In this document: positions 1 through 7,843 of the stretch, in pieces
How the letters are laid out: every line of letters begins with the position of its first letter
How positions within the stretch are numbered: the first letter of the stretch is position 1
Source: a bacterium
Lineage (GTDB): Bacteria; Patescibacteriota; Minisyncoccia; Phycocordibacterales; UBA9973
DNA length: 31,863 bases
Reading direction: 5' to 3'
Assembly: GCA_021813175.1 (NCBI GenBank)
Contig: JAKALJ010000004.1
Location: 1 to 31,863, forward strand
Notes under the pieces: generated by a model
Database searches by the model: none
What the model saw: the letters and a program-made list of their open reading frames with translations, nothing else
Told to the model about the DNA's origin: nothing
Made by a program: the position numbers and the translations under genes

Positions 1-2684
1 TCTGGCCGGCAAAAATCGCGCAAGCCCAGATAGTAGAATCTCCTAAAAGCGGAAATACATTTAAGGCGGGAGAATTGATGAATATAAGCGTGAGTTTTCC
101 TCCACCGGTTTTTAGCTCGGGAACTTTGTTTTCGTACGACGCTTGTCTCCCTATATACTTGTACTTATTCAAAGAGAACAGCGGAAGAGGCAGTTCTTCC
201 ACATATTTCATTACTTCAGCACAAGAATTAAAAAACAATATCTTGCAATACACATTCAGTATCCCAAACTATGTCGCCACTGGAAGCGATTACAAGATAA
301 TGTTTAATCCCACGGCTAATAACATTTTTGGGACTACGTGTCCCATGTCCACCTTGTATTCCGATGCGTTCTCCATCAACGGAAGCTCTGGTGATGGCGG
401 GAGCGGTGGAGGGGGTGGTGGAGGAGGTGGGGGTGATGGAAGCGGCTCTGGTAAAACTAACTCACTTCCTCCGTATGTATCCACCGGTATGGTTACCGAG
501 GTGACAGACACTACGGCAGTATTGAGCGGAGAAGGAGGACCTAATCCATCTAATCCCAGCAAATTACAGACTACCGGATATTTCCGCTATTCGCCTATGA
601 CTATACCGCCGATTTTTTGCAACGACATATATGGGCCGGGAATGTTCTCCACCGAGGACGCGAACCTCGGTAAAAGTGGAAACGCGGTTACTTTCAAAAA
701 AAGGGTGACTAACCTCGTTGCCGACACCGATTATTATTACTGCGCGGTGGCTTCGGACCAGCAGAATATATCTTATGGGCAAGTGAAAAGCTTCCACACC
801 GCCCTTCCGGCGGACAGCCAGAAGATCACGGCCAACACTGGAGACCCCTTGGTGCTTGGCTCGGATTCGGCTCTGCTTAAGGGATATTTCAGCGCTCCGA
901 ACGATGCTGTAGTATATTTTCAATACAGAAAAACAATATCGGGAGCACCAAGAACGGGGGGCGGACAATATCCGGGAGGGGATACCTTCCCGGGTTTTCC
1001 TGAGGCAAATATCTGGAAAAATATCGGGACACAAAATTTCAGCGCGGATACTTACTATGCCGCTAAATATAAGAAGGCAAGCGGGTATCCGAGTTTTACT
1101 TTAACCGGGCTTGCCGGCGGAACAAAATATGATTTCCGGATTGCCGTGTGCGTTTCGCCAATGACGCTGGATAAAAACGGTCAATGCTCCAACTCTGCCG
1201 GCGCTTCCGGCGGAGGAGTCGCTTATGGAGAACCGGTTACTTTTGAAACCAAAATATCAGAAAACACTTCTTTGCCCGACCTTAGCGCCAGCAACATAGT
1301 CCCAATTTCCGCCACTGCCGGAATGCCTACCACCTTTTCCGCCGCCATTATAAACAAGGGCACAGGTGTGGCCGGATTCGGCGGACAAATTGGGAACATT
1401 TTCCAGTACTACGAAGATTCCAATCCAGACAAGATTATTGTGAGTCCTACCATATTCACTGACAAAATAGAAGCGGGAGGGAACGCCACTATTCATTTTC
1501 TGCAGAAACTTTCCGGCAATACGCATATGCGGGCATGCGCCGACCGAGGCCAAGACAATTCAAGCAAAATAACGGAGTCTAACGAAGACAACAACTGCGG
1601 ACCCTGGACTCCCATCGCCGTGTACCCGGCCCCGGCTGCAAAACTTTCCGCCGAGCCGAATAAAATAGATCAGGGAAGTTCCTCAAACCTTGATTGGTCT
1701 TCGGAAAACACTGTATCTTGTTCCGGCTATGGCTTTGATACGGGCGGAAAAGTAAAAGGAACAATTTCGGTAAGCCCCTCTAAGGCCGCGAAATATTCCG
1801 TCACTTGTACGGGGCCGGGTGGAAGCGCTTCGGATATCGCGAGTGTTGGAGTGGGTCCGGGAACGACAGTTTCCATCACCGCGGACTATATGTGGATTCC
1901 CATAGGGAAATCGGTGAAACTAACTTGGTCTTCGGTAAACGCAGTTTCTTGTTCTGCCAGCGCGGAGCCGGCCGCCACTGATTGGACCGGGGAGAAGGCG
2001 ATCGGCAAAAGTAGCGCGGATGTTACCCCATCTTCCACCACTACTTATACTATTTCCTGCAAAAAAGCGGCCGGAGCCCCGGACACCGCCAAAGATTCGG
2101 TAACGGTTACCGTCCAGTCAGGCGGAGGGGGAGGAGGCGGATTTGGAGGCGGAGGAGATTGGAACAATTGGACCTGGAACGGCAAGGATTGGTCCAGCCA
2201 AAATTGGAAAGATTGGCGGTGGAGCGGAAACAACTGGACATACGGCGGAAGCGGAACCGGTAACTTTACCTATGGCGGCGGAAGCGGAACATACACGTAC
2301 GGCACAGGCACAAAGATAGGAGAGAAAGCCACCCCTCCTTGGGACGCTATCGTGCGCTATCATGAAGGCATTGAAACCGTCTTTGCCCGGCAAATCGTGA
2401 ACCGTCCGGACCTGGCAACCCTGCTCGGATACCAGAGCGGCATGGATCTACAGCAATTCGCCAACACAGTGGCTGATAATCTGGCCCGCTATTCTTTCGC
2501 TTACATCAATCCAAACAAACTGGAAGTGCGGGTGAGCTATCCGGACGTGGCCGCTTACGAACTGCGGCCCTCTGCGAGCGGGCTCACCGTATATGAATAT
2601 TTCAAAGGAGTAATCGTGGACATTCGCAATACCACCACCACTTTCAAAAACAAATCGTATTACGAGTATTACTTTCAGAAATAA
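1..2684 (+). CDS. Large secreted multi-domain surface protein, 5'-partial
   Basis: The reading frame is open back to the window edge (first full codon at base 3), so the gene starts upstream. A TTG at 75 and ATG at 78 lie inside a continuous domain and are unlikely to be the start. The first visible residues, KIAQAQIVESP, look like a signal peptidase AxA site followed by an Ig-like strand, so probably only the signal peptide is missing. In order I see: an Ig-like region; a Gly-rich linker (about 390-455); two FnIII-like regions (about 470-1240); a CARDB-like domain (about 1270-1620, ending in the typical SNEDNNC pattern); two Ig-like repeats, each with a WSSxNxxSC motif (about 1625-2115); a Gly/Trp/Tyr-rich low-complexity segment (about 2116-2320); and a C-terminal domain of about 115 residues that I do not recognise. 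It is probably a cell-surface protein, perhaps an adhesin. Its position before secretion genes is suggestive, but function is not shown. Confidence 0.85.
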   Translation, partial: WPAKIAQAQIVESPKSGNTFKAGELMNISVSFPPPVFSSGTLFSYDACLPIYLYLFKENSGRGSSSTYFITSAQELKNNILQYTFSIPNYVATGSDYKIMFNPTANNIFGTTCPMSTLYSDAFSINGSSGDGGSGGGGGGGGGGDGSGSGKTNSLPPYVSTGMVTEVTDTTAVLSGEGGPNPSNPSKLQTTGYFRYSPMTIPPIFCNDIYGPGMFSTEDANLGKSGNAVTFKKRVTNLVADTDYYYCAVASDQQNISYGQVKSFHTALPADSQKITANTGDPLVLGSDSALLKGYFSAPNDAVVYFQYRKTISGAPRTGGGQYPGGDTFPGFPEANIWKNIGTQNFSADTYYAAKYKKASGYPSFTLTGLAGGTKYDFRIAVCVSPMTLDKNGQCSNSAGASGGGVAYGEPVTFETKISENTSLPDLSASNIVPISATAGMPTTFSAAIINKGTGVAGFGGQIGNIFQYYEDSNPDKIIVSPTIFTDKIEAGGNATIHFLQKLSGNTHMRACADRGQDNSSKITESNEDNNCGPWTPIAVYPAPAAKLSAEPNKIDQGSSSNLDWSSENTVSCSGYGFDTGGKVKGTISVSPSKAAKYSVTCTGPGGSASDIASVGVGPGTTVSITADYMWIPIGKSVKLTWSSVNAVSCSASAEPAATDWTGEKAIGKSSADVTPSSTTTYTISCKKAAGAPDTAKDSVTVTVQSGGGGGGGFGGGGDWNNWTWNGKDWSSQNWKDWRWSGNNWTYGGSGTGNFTYGGGSGTYTYGTGTKIGEKATPPWDAIVRYHEGIETVFARQIVNRPDLATLLGYQSGMDLQQFANTVADNLARYSFAYINPNKLEVRVSYPDVAAYELRPSASGLTVYEYFKGVIVDIRNTTTTFKNKSYYEYYFQK

Positions 2685-2754
2685 AAAATAGAGCGCGTTT
2701 CGTGGTAAAATCATCGAAGAGATGCCCAATCTAAAAAATAAATCACGTAAAAAG

Positions 2755-2789
2755 GATCGCAAATTGTGATCTTACAGAGAGAATAAAAT
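2755..2789 (+). promoter_or_regulatory. Putative promoter and operator of the VirB6-like gene
   Basis: A 17-bp near-perfect palindrome, GATCGCAAATTGTGATC, lies at 2755-2771 (one mismatched pair). It precedes a -10-like TAAAAT at 2784-2789, which is followed by 7 nt and the ATG at 2797. The palindrome covers the place where a -35 contact would fall, so a repressor or activator site is plausible. No good Shine-Dalgarno sequence is seen before this ATG. The assignment rests on geometry only. Confidence 0.35.
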
Positions 2790-2796
2790 CAGTTAA

Positions 2797-5394
2797 ATGA
2801 AACAGGTTTATAAAAAAATCATAGTCTCCATCTTGGCCGCGGCCTTTTTGTTCGCGCCGGTAGCGCCAGGGCTACAGAAAAGTTCATCCGGACTTAAGTT
2901 ACCGCCGCTTTCCACTAACATAGCGAGAGCGCAATCAGATAACCATTGTAATGATCCAAGTCAGAATCCGGATGGCACAGTATTATGTCTTTATGCCACG
3001 AAAATCACCGATACAGCAGCCTCATTTAAAATAACAATTACAAATACAAAAGATGGATACCTTGGGCCCTATAACCAGCTTGGCAACGTAGCATATTGGA
3101 ATCTATTTAACAAGGAATATGCCTTCTTAGGAAAAGACAATAAGATTGCTTCCAAACCAAGCGATGTTCAGCTATTGCAATCAGGGACTTTTGAATTTAA
3201 TCCAAATACTCCGACTAAACAAGATTTTAACTTTACTACTAGTACTTCTAAACCCCTTGAAGGGGACAAGACATATTTTATCGTTTTATATTTAGAAAAA
3301 GGAACAATTTCTACTAGATACAATCCAACTCTTCAAGATACTGAAATCATTACAACTACTACTTTCGTTGTGGCTAATCAAAATACTTTTACAACTCCTC
3401 CTAAAGGTTCAAATAAAAGTGGGACAGAGAACAGTGCTGCCTCTACTACTGAGAATTACACAAAAACTGATTATGGAATAGGGGTATGTCTTACTTGGAA
3501 TTTTGACCTTAATCCGACCAACTGTGTTGCTGGTTTCTTACAGGTAATCTGGGAGGGCTCAGCTTTAATAGCCAGACTTGGCGCTACATTTCTTGATTTC
3601 TTTGTCTATTACTCCACCAACAGCGGTTCTTACGATAATGTATTCGTGAGCAACGGCTGGGGAGCGGTACGGGACATAGCCAATATATTCTTCATAATTA
3701 TTCTGCTCTACATTGCCATAAAAACAGTTTTGGGTCTGGGGGCATCCAATAGTAAAAAATTGGTGGCAATGGTTATTGTGGTTGCTCTGGTTATAAATTT
3801 CAGTCTTTTTGCCACCCGCATAGTGATAGACTCTACAAATATTCTGGCAAAAATATTTTATAATAGCATAACCCCGGTGAATGAAAAAGGGGGAGATGCG
3901 GCTCCTCAGGGCATAGAAGGACAAAAACAGATTTCCGTTGGGATAGTTAGCACATTTAATCCACAAAGTCTACTTAGTAATTCATTCAAATATGCCGGTA
4001 ATGAAAATGTTTTTATCTTCATACAGATTTTACTAATAGCGATAACATTATACTTGACTTATATATTTTTTGCCGTAGCTCTTCTCTTTGTAGGTAGAGT
4101 AATAGCATTATGGATGGCTATGATATTTTCTCCTTTTGCCTTCGCTTCTTTCGCCTTACCTTTTGATATTCCGAAATTGGGGCATAAAGAGTGGTGGAAA
4201 AATCTGCTAGAAAACGCGCTTTTAGCGCCGTTGTTCATATTCTTCTTATATTTGGTAGTAATGTTCAGTGGATTTTTAAAAGATATTATTTCATACAAAA
4301 ACATTGATAGTCTTTCAGGTACGGAAGGTCTTTTCCAAAGAGTGATGTCCGTAGCCATTCCTTTTATTATCATCGCGGGCCTGCTTCGGGAAGCAAAAAA
4401 TATTGCCGTGAAATACTCTGGCGAATTCGGGGAGATGCTGCATAGGGCCGGTTCGGCCGTGGGCGGGATGGTAGTCGGCGGAACTATTGCCGCCGCCACC
4501 GGCGGAGCGGCCTTGGCTATGCGTAGCACATTAGGAAAAATGGGGTCAGCCGCCGAGAATTCTGCCACGTTGAAAGCCAGAGAGGCACAGGGCGGATTTA
4601 GAGGATTCTTGGCAGCGCGAACGAGGGACTTAGGCAGGTTTGCCAGCGGGTCCACCTTTGATGCTAGAAATATAAAGGTGGCGGGCAAAAGTTTGCCTTC
4701 CGGTGGCCCCTCATTCTTGAGAGCAAGAGAAGGTGGAAACGAAGCCGCTGTGGAAAGAAAGGTACGGAGACGTCAGGAGAGGGCGGAGAGATTGAAAGTA
4801 AGTGAAACGGAACCGCTGAAGCAGGAGTTGAATAAAGCGGAAGCGGAGCTACAGGATATACTTGGAAAATTCACACATCAATTAGAAATGCTTGATAAGA
4901 AAATTCAGTCAACAAGGCAAGATAAACTAGACTGGGAAAGTAGAGCTAGAATTGATCCGAACGCTATGTCCACATTTGTTGATCCTAATACTGGAAGAAC
5001 TGTGACCAATAAAGAAGCGGCAAAACTTGCGGCCAAGAGACTACAAGAGTTGAAAGACCACAAAACTGCAATCATGAGGGGAAGAGAGGCCACTGTAACA
5101 AGACTCACAGATGACAATGTACAAGCCGGCCAGACTGTAACAATAAATTACAGTGCAACTAATCCTAACGGTACACCCAACACAAATTCGGCTTTGACAG
5201 CAAGTGGACATAATATTTCCGAAATGCAAGACTTTATCATACCGGAGAAACATAGCGACATCGCACACGCAGAACACGAAAGATTGACTGGCTTGGCAGA
5301 TAAACTACGAAGGTATGGGGGTAGAGCAAATATGGAAGCGCAACATAAGATTAGAATGCATGTAAAGTTGGACGACAAGGGTGGTCATCATTGA
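2797..5394 (+). CDS. VirB6/TrbL-like type IV secretion inner-membrane protein
   Basis: The protein has 865 aa. It begins with a signal peptide ending near residue 45 (NIARAQ). A soluble extracytoplasmic domain of about 200 residues follows. A polytopic core has hydrophobic segments near residues 255-275, 294-312, 322-340, 404-452, 478-495 and 515-530. The last 330 residues are hydrophilic, Ala/Gly-rich and then charged, with a likely coiled coil around 640-760. This layout matches VirB6/TrbL-type channel components, which form the inner-membrane part of type IV secretion systems. The nearby PrgI, VirB4 and pilin/transglycosylase genes support the call. The long N-terminal exported domain and long C-terminal tail are extra to a minimal VirB6. 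There is no strong sequence motif for the family, so the assignment rests on topology and context. Confidence 0.7.
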   Translation: MKQVYKKIIVSILAAAFLFAPVAPGLQKSSSGLKLPPLSTNIARAQSDNHCNDPSQNPDGTVLCLYATKITDTAASFKITITNTKDGYLGPYNQLGNVAYWNLFNKEYAFLGKDNKIASKPSDVQLLQSGTFEFNPNTPTKQDFNFTTSTSKPLEGDKTYFIVLYLEKGTISTRYNPTLQDTEIITTTTFVVANQNTFTTPPKGSNKSGTENSAASTTENYTKTDYGIGVCLTWNFDLNPTNCVAGFLQVIWEGSALIARLGATFLDFFVYYSTNSGSYDNVFVSNGWGAVRDIANIFFIIILLYIAIKTVLGLGASNSKKLVAMVIVVALVINFSLFATRIVIDSTNILAKIFYNSITPVNEKGGDAAPQGIEGQKQISVGIVSTFNPQSLLSNSFKYAGNENVFIFIQILLIAITLYLTYIFFAVALLFVGRVIALWMAMIFSPFAFASFALPFDIPKLGHKEWWKNLLENALLAPLFIFFLYLVVMFSGFLKDIISYKNIDSLSGTEGLFQRVMSVAIPFIIIAGLLREAKNIAVKYSGEFGEMLHRAGSAVGGMVVGGTIAAATGGAALAMRSTLGKMGSAAENSATLKAREAQGGFRGFLAARTRDLGRFASGSTFDARNIKVAGKSLPSGGPSFLRAREGGNEAAVERKVRRRQERAERLKVSETEPLKQELNKAEAELQDILGKFTHQLEMLDKKIQSTRQDKLDWESRARIDPNAMSTFVDPNTGRTVTNKEAAKLAAKRLQELKDHKTAIMRGREATVTRLTDDNVQAGQTVTINYSATNPNGTPNTNSALTASGHNISEMQDFIIPEKHSDIAHAEHERLTGLADKLRRYGGRANMEAQHKIRMHVKLDDKGGHH

Positions 5395-5397
5395 GTC

Positions 5398-5880
5398 ATG
5401 ACGGACAGACTGAAAGAAAAAATTGAAGAAGAAATGAAAAACCTGCCGGTGGAAACGCGAGAGGCCATAGGTTCTTTTGATTGGGGAAAGGTATCGGAAG
5501 AAGTCGGCAAAAAATACAAATTGTCAGAAAGCGAAATCAACGATATGCAGATTGAAGTTGGGCTTGTGCTGATTGGGGTCGCTTACGGCGAAGCCTTGGC
5601 ATCTAGCATTGAAACCGAGGTCGGCGTTGAAAAAAAACTTGCGGAAAAAATTGCTGTGGAATTGGACCAAAGAGTATTCAAACCCATATATGAAATTATG
5701 GAACAGAAAATTAAAAACGGGTTAAAAAATAAAAATCCAACATGGAAGCAGAATGTGGAATTTGTGCTATCCGGAGGAGATTACACTGTATTCCAAGAAT
5801 TTCCGGAACAGCCGGCTGAGAATCCCGAGCCGGCAGCAAAAATTGACGCCTCCTTTATTACCAAAAAATTTAATATATAA
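5398..5880 (+). CDS. Hypothetical protein, paralogue of the next gene
   Basis: The protein has 160 aa, is soluble and acidic, and has no signal peptide or membrane segment. Residues about 15-105 form a helical domain that is shared with the downstream neighbour: both have LPVET/LSEET, then AIGSFDW/AIGAVDW, then a Leu/Glu-rich helix, and finally RVFKPIYE/KIFKPIRE. The tail is Pro/Glu-rich and ends in FITKKFNI. The start lies 3 nt after the VirB6-like stop, so the two are probably cotranscribed. I do not recognise the family. The alternating hydrophobic pattern would fit a small adaptor or cytoplasmic partner of the secretion machine, but that is inference from location. Its TAA stop lies inside the putative -10 box of the next gene. 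Confidence 0.75.
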   Translation: MTDRLKEKIEEEMKNLPVETREAIGSFDWGKVSEEVGKKYKLSESEINDMQIEVGLVLIGVAYGEALASSIETEVGVEKKLAEKIAVELDQRVFKPIYEIMEQKIKNGLKNKNPTWKQNVEFVLSGGDYTVFQEFPEQPAENPEPAAKIDASFITKKFNI

Positions 5881-5881
5881 T
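5876..5881 (+). promoter_or_regulatory. -10 box overlapping a stop codon
   Basis: TATAAT spans 5876-5881 and contains the TAA stop (5878-5880) of the upstream gene. Seven nucleotides separate it from the ATG at 5889, which would give a leaderless message. There is no evident -35 and the surroundings are AT-rich, so chance is possible. Confidence 0.35.
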
Positions 5882-5888
5882 TTGTTAT

Positions 5889-6647
5889 ATGAATAACGAC
5901 GCGCCCTTGGACTTGCTTCAGGTAAAAATAGAAAAAGCTAAAGAAAATCTTTCGGAAGAAACCCTGCTCGCCATTGGGGCGGTGGATTGGAAAAAGGCCA
6001 TTCTGGATATGCGCCAAGGAAGGGGGCTTAGCTTTGAACAGCTGGAAGATTTAGAATTGGAAACCGAACTTTTGTTGTGCGGCTTGGAAAGCCCGGATGA
6101 TTATCCGAAGGAAATTGAAAGGCGCCTAGGGCTTTCCAAGCCGCAGGTTTCCGATTTGGTGAAAGACTTAAACGAAAAAATTTTCAAACCCATCCGGGAA
6201 GAATTCATTAAGATTACCGAGGCTAAAAAACAAGAAACGGGAGAAGAGAAAGAAATTTTTGAAAGAAATTTGCCGAAAGAAAATCTGAAGGAAACTGTTC
6301 GCGGGGAAAGTCCGGAAGAAATTCTAAGGGTTTTGGAGAAAGAAAGGGAATTGCCCGCCGCGCCGGCAGAGGCCGGCGCGGCGGGCCCCGCGTTTAGAGA
6401 CCGTTCCAAAACCGAAACGGGCGCAGATTCTTCAACCTTTTCCGCTCAAAAGTCTTCCTCTGCGATAAAGGAAGAATTCCAGCCAATCCTAATTCGAAAG
6501 CTCACCGGCTCCTGGAAAGCGCCGGTAAAAAACACCGAATACACTTTACCTAACGTAAATGAGGCGGTCACCAAGCCGATCGAGAAACCGGATATTTCTC
6601 CAGATGCCAAATCGAAAGCGGATCCGTATAGGGAAATACCTGAATAA
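5889..6647 (+). CDS. Hypothetical protein, paralogue of the preceding gene, with a disordered tail
   Basis: The protein has 252 aa. The N-terminal ~115 residues repeat the domain of the upstream gene (AIGAVDW, a Glu/Leu-rich middle, and KIFKPIREEF), so the pair arose by tandem duplication. Within it, RLGLSKPQVSDLV resembles a helix-turn-helix or pairing helix, but this is weak. The remaining ~135 residues are charged, Pro/Ala-rich and probably disordered. A GC-rich 15-bp perfect hairpin at 6353-6386 is translated in frame as an Ala/Pro-rich stretch. The tail ends with a short conserved-looking segment (ILIRKLTGSW) and KPIEKPDISPD. I do not recognise a family. It sits between the VirB6-like and PrgI genes. 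Confidence 0.75.
   Translation: MNNDAPLDLLQVKIEKAKENLSEETLLAIGAVDWKKAILDMRQGRGLSFEQLEDLELETELLLCGLESPDDYPKEIERRLGLSKPQVSDLVKDLNEKIFKPIREEFIKITEAKKQETGEEKEIFERNLPKENLKETVRGESPEEILRVLEKERELPAAPAEAGAAGPAFRDRSKTETGADSSTFSAQKSSSAIKEEFQPILIRKLTGSWKAPVKNTEYTLPNVNEAVTKPIEKPDISPDAKSKADPYREIPE
6353..6386. repeat. GC-rich perfect inverted repeat inside a CDS
   Basis: The left arm gcccgccgcgccggc (6353-6367) is an exact reverse complement of the right arm at 6372-6386, with loop AGAG. Thirty-two of the 34 bases are G or C, far above the surroundings. The element is in frame and adds Ala/Pro residues to the host protein. It could be an inserted palindromic repeat or an RNA hairpin that slows translation or affects mRNA stability. 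Confidence 0.8.
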
Positions 6648-6753
6648 TCTTAAATATAACTGTATTTTTACGAACAAAAACAAAGATAAGTATTTTTTGT
6701 CCTGCTTGTGGTCCTATTTAAGCCCCTCGTTTTGGGTATTTTGGCGGATTAAA

Positions 6754-6762
6754 TGATATAAT
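6754..6762 (+). promoter_or_regulatory. Extended -10 promoter of prgI
   Basis: TGATATAAT (6754-6762) is a perfect extended -10 element. Seven nucleotides separate it from the ATG at 6770, placing the predicted start of transcription at 6769/6770. There is no convincing -35. The rest of the 122-bp gap (6648-6769) is AT-rich with no other feature I can support. Confidence 0.6.
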
Positions 6763-6769
6763 AAAGGCC

Positions 6770-7198
6770 ATGCAGTTTAAAGTCCCCCAATTTTTGGATA
6801 TAGAAGACAAGATTTTCGGCCCTTTCACCTTCCGGCAGTTCGTATACCTGGTCGGGGGGGCGGGGCTGTGCTATCTTCTGTATAAAATTCTGGGCCTGTG
6901 GCTCGGAATCTTGCCGATGCTCTTCTTGTCTGCCCTTTCTCTGGCTTTGGCATTCTATCGGCCGAACGGCAAGCCGTTCATAGAAATGCTGGAAGCGAGT
7001 TTAAAATATTTTGCCGGCAGCAAGTTATACATCTGGCAGGAAAGAAAAGGGGAAACCGCCAAAGAAAAAGCGATCCGAAGGGCCGCGGCCGAAATGCAAG
7101 CGACCAAAGCTACCGGGGGAGGCGGGCCGAAATTAACCGGCAGTAAATTGCGGGACCTGGCATGGTCCCTGGACGTGCTTGATACCAAGAAACAATAG
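6770..7198 (+). CDS. prgI: PrgI family protein (type IV secretion, VirB3-like position)
   Basis: The protein has 142 aa. The N-terminus FKVPQFLDIEDKIFGPFTFRQ is typical of PrgI proteins, small membrane components that stand directly before VirB4-type ATPases in Gram-positive and CPR type IV secretion clusters and play a VirB3-like role. Two adjacent hydrophobic segments lie near residues 25-45 and 47-65, then the GKPF motif and an amphipathic tail. The last 40 residues contain a Gly-rich stretch and end in LAWSLDVLDTKK. It is probably the first gene of an operon with the next two genes (gaps of 2 and 4 nt). Its own promoter sits immediately upstream. Confidence 0.85.
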   Translation: MQFKVPQFLDIEDKIFGPFTFRQFVYLVGGAGLCYLLYKILGLWLGILPMLFLSALSLALAFYRPNGKPFIEMLEASLKYFAGSKLYIWQERKGETAKEKAIRRAAAEMQATKATGGGGPKLTGSKLRDLAWSLDVLDTKKQ

Positions 7199-7200
7199 TT

Positions 7201-7839
7201 ATGGCCCTAAAAGCAAGAGCAACTCAAGAATTCGTCCCAATCCAAGAAGTGCGCGACGGCACCATCGTGCTCAAAGATGGCGGCTTGCGGGCTATTATTT
7301 TGGCAAACTCGGTGAATCTGTCTCTGAAATCGGAAGAAGAGCAAAGGGCTACCATTTTCCAATTCCAGGGATTTTTGAATACTCTTGATTTTCCGGTGCA
7401 GATATCGGTGCAATCTCGGAAACTAGACATCCGGCCATATCTGCTTCTCTTGGAAAACAGGATGAAGGCGCAGACAGAGCCCTTGCTCAAACTGCAAACC
7501 AAAGAATACATAGACTTTATCAGAAACTTTACCGAAACGGTCAGTATTATGACTAAAAATTTCTTTGTGGTTGTGCCGTTCACCAGCAATGTTTTCCAAG
7601 GAAAAACCGGCATATTTAGCCGACTGTTTTCCCGAAAAAATAAAAAGGAAGAAGCCGCGGCGGCTGAGCTGGACTTTGAAGAAAAAAGGTCCCAGCTGGA
7701 CGAGCGGATAGGAGTGATAGAGCAGGGCTTGGCTCGATGCGGCATCAAGAGCGTGGCTCTAGGCACTGAAGAAGTGGTGGAAGTGTTTTATAAAGTGTTC
7801 AACCCCGGAGAAACGGAAGGAAAAATCCGCACCGAATAA
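7201..7839 (+). CDS. VirB4 N-terminal/TraC-like domain protein
   Basis: The protein has 212 aa and no signal peptide. It begins ATQEFVPIQEVRDGTIVLKDGGLRAI, resembling the start of the N-terminal domain of VirB4/TraC ATPases, and continues with a segment about inhibitor-like strand-helix pairs (FPVQISVQSRKLDI). A basic, Ala/Glu-rich stretch near residues 135-165 is followed by an FEEKRSQLDERI helix. No Walker motif is present. It stands between prgI and the VirB4 ATPase with gaps of 2 and 4 nt. I infer that it is a separately encoded accessory domain related to the VirB4 N-terminus, tethered to the membrane side of the complex through PrgI or VirB4. An unrelated CPR-specific protein remains possible. 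Confidence 0.6.
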   Translation: MALKARATQEFVPIQEVRDGTIVLKDGGLRAIILANSVNLSLKSEEEQRATIFQFQGFLNTLDFPVQISVQSRKLDIRPYLLLLENRMKAQTEPLLKLQTKEYIDFIRNFTETVSIMTKNFFVVVPFTSNVFQGKTGIFSRLFSRKNKKEEAAAAELDFEEKRSQLDERIGVIEQGLARCGIKSVALGTEEVVEVFYKVFNPGETEGKIRTE

Positions 7840-7843
7840 TGTT

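Noticed and set aside
390..455. GGT/GGA/GGG-rich tract that could be read as a repeat or a minus-strand proline-rich gene
   Set aside because: It is a glycine linker inside a clear long + strand gene; the minus-strand frame is its shadow.
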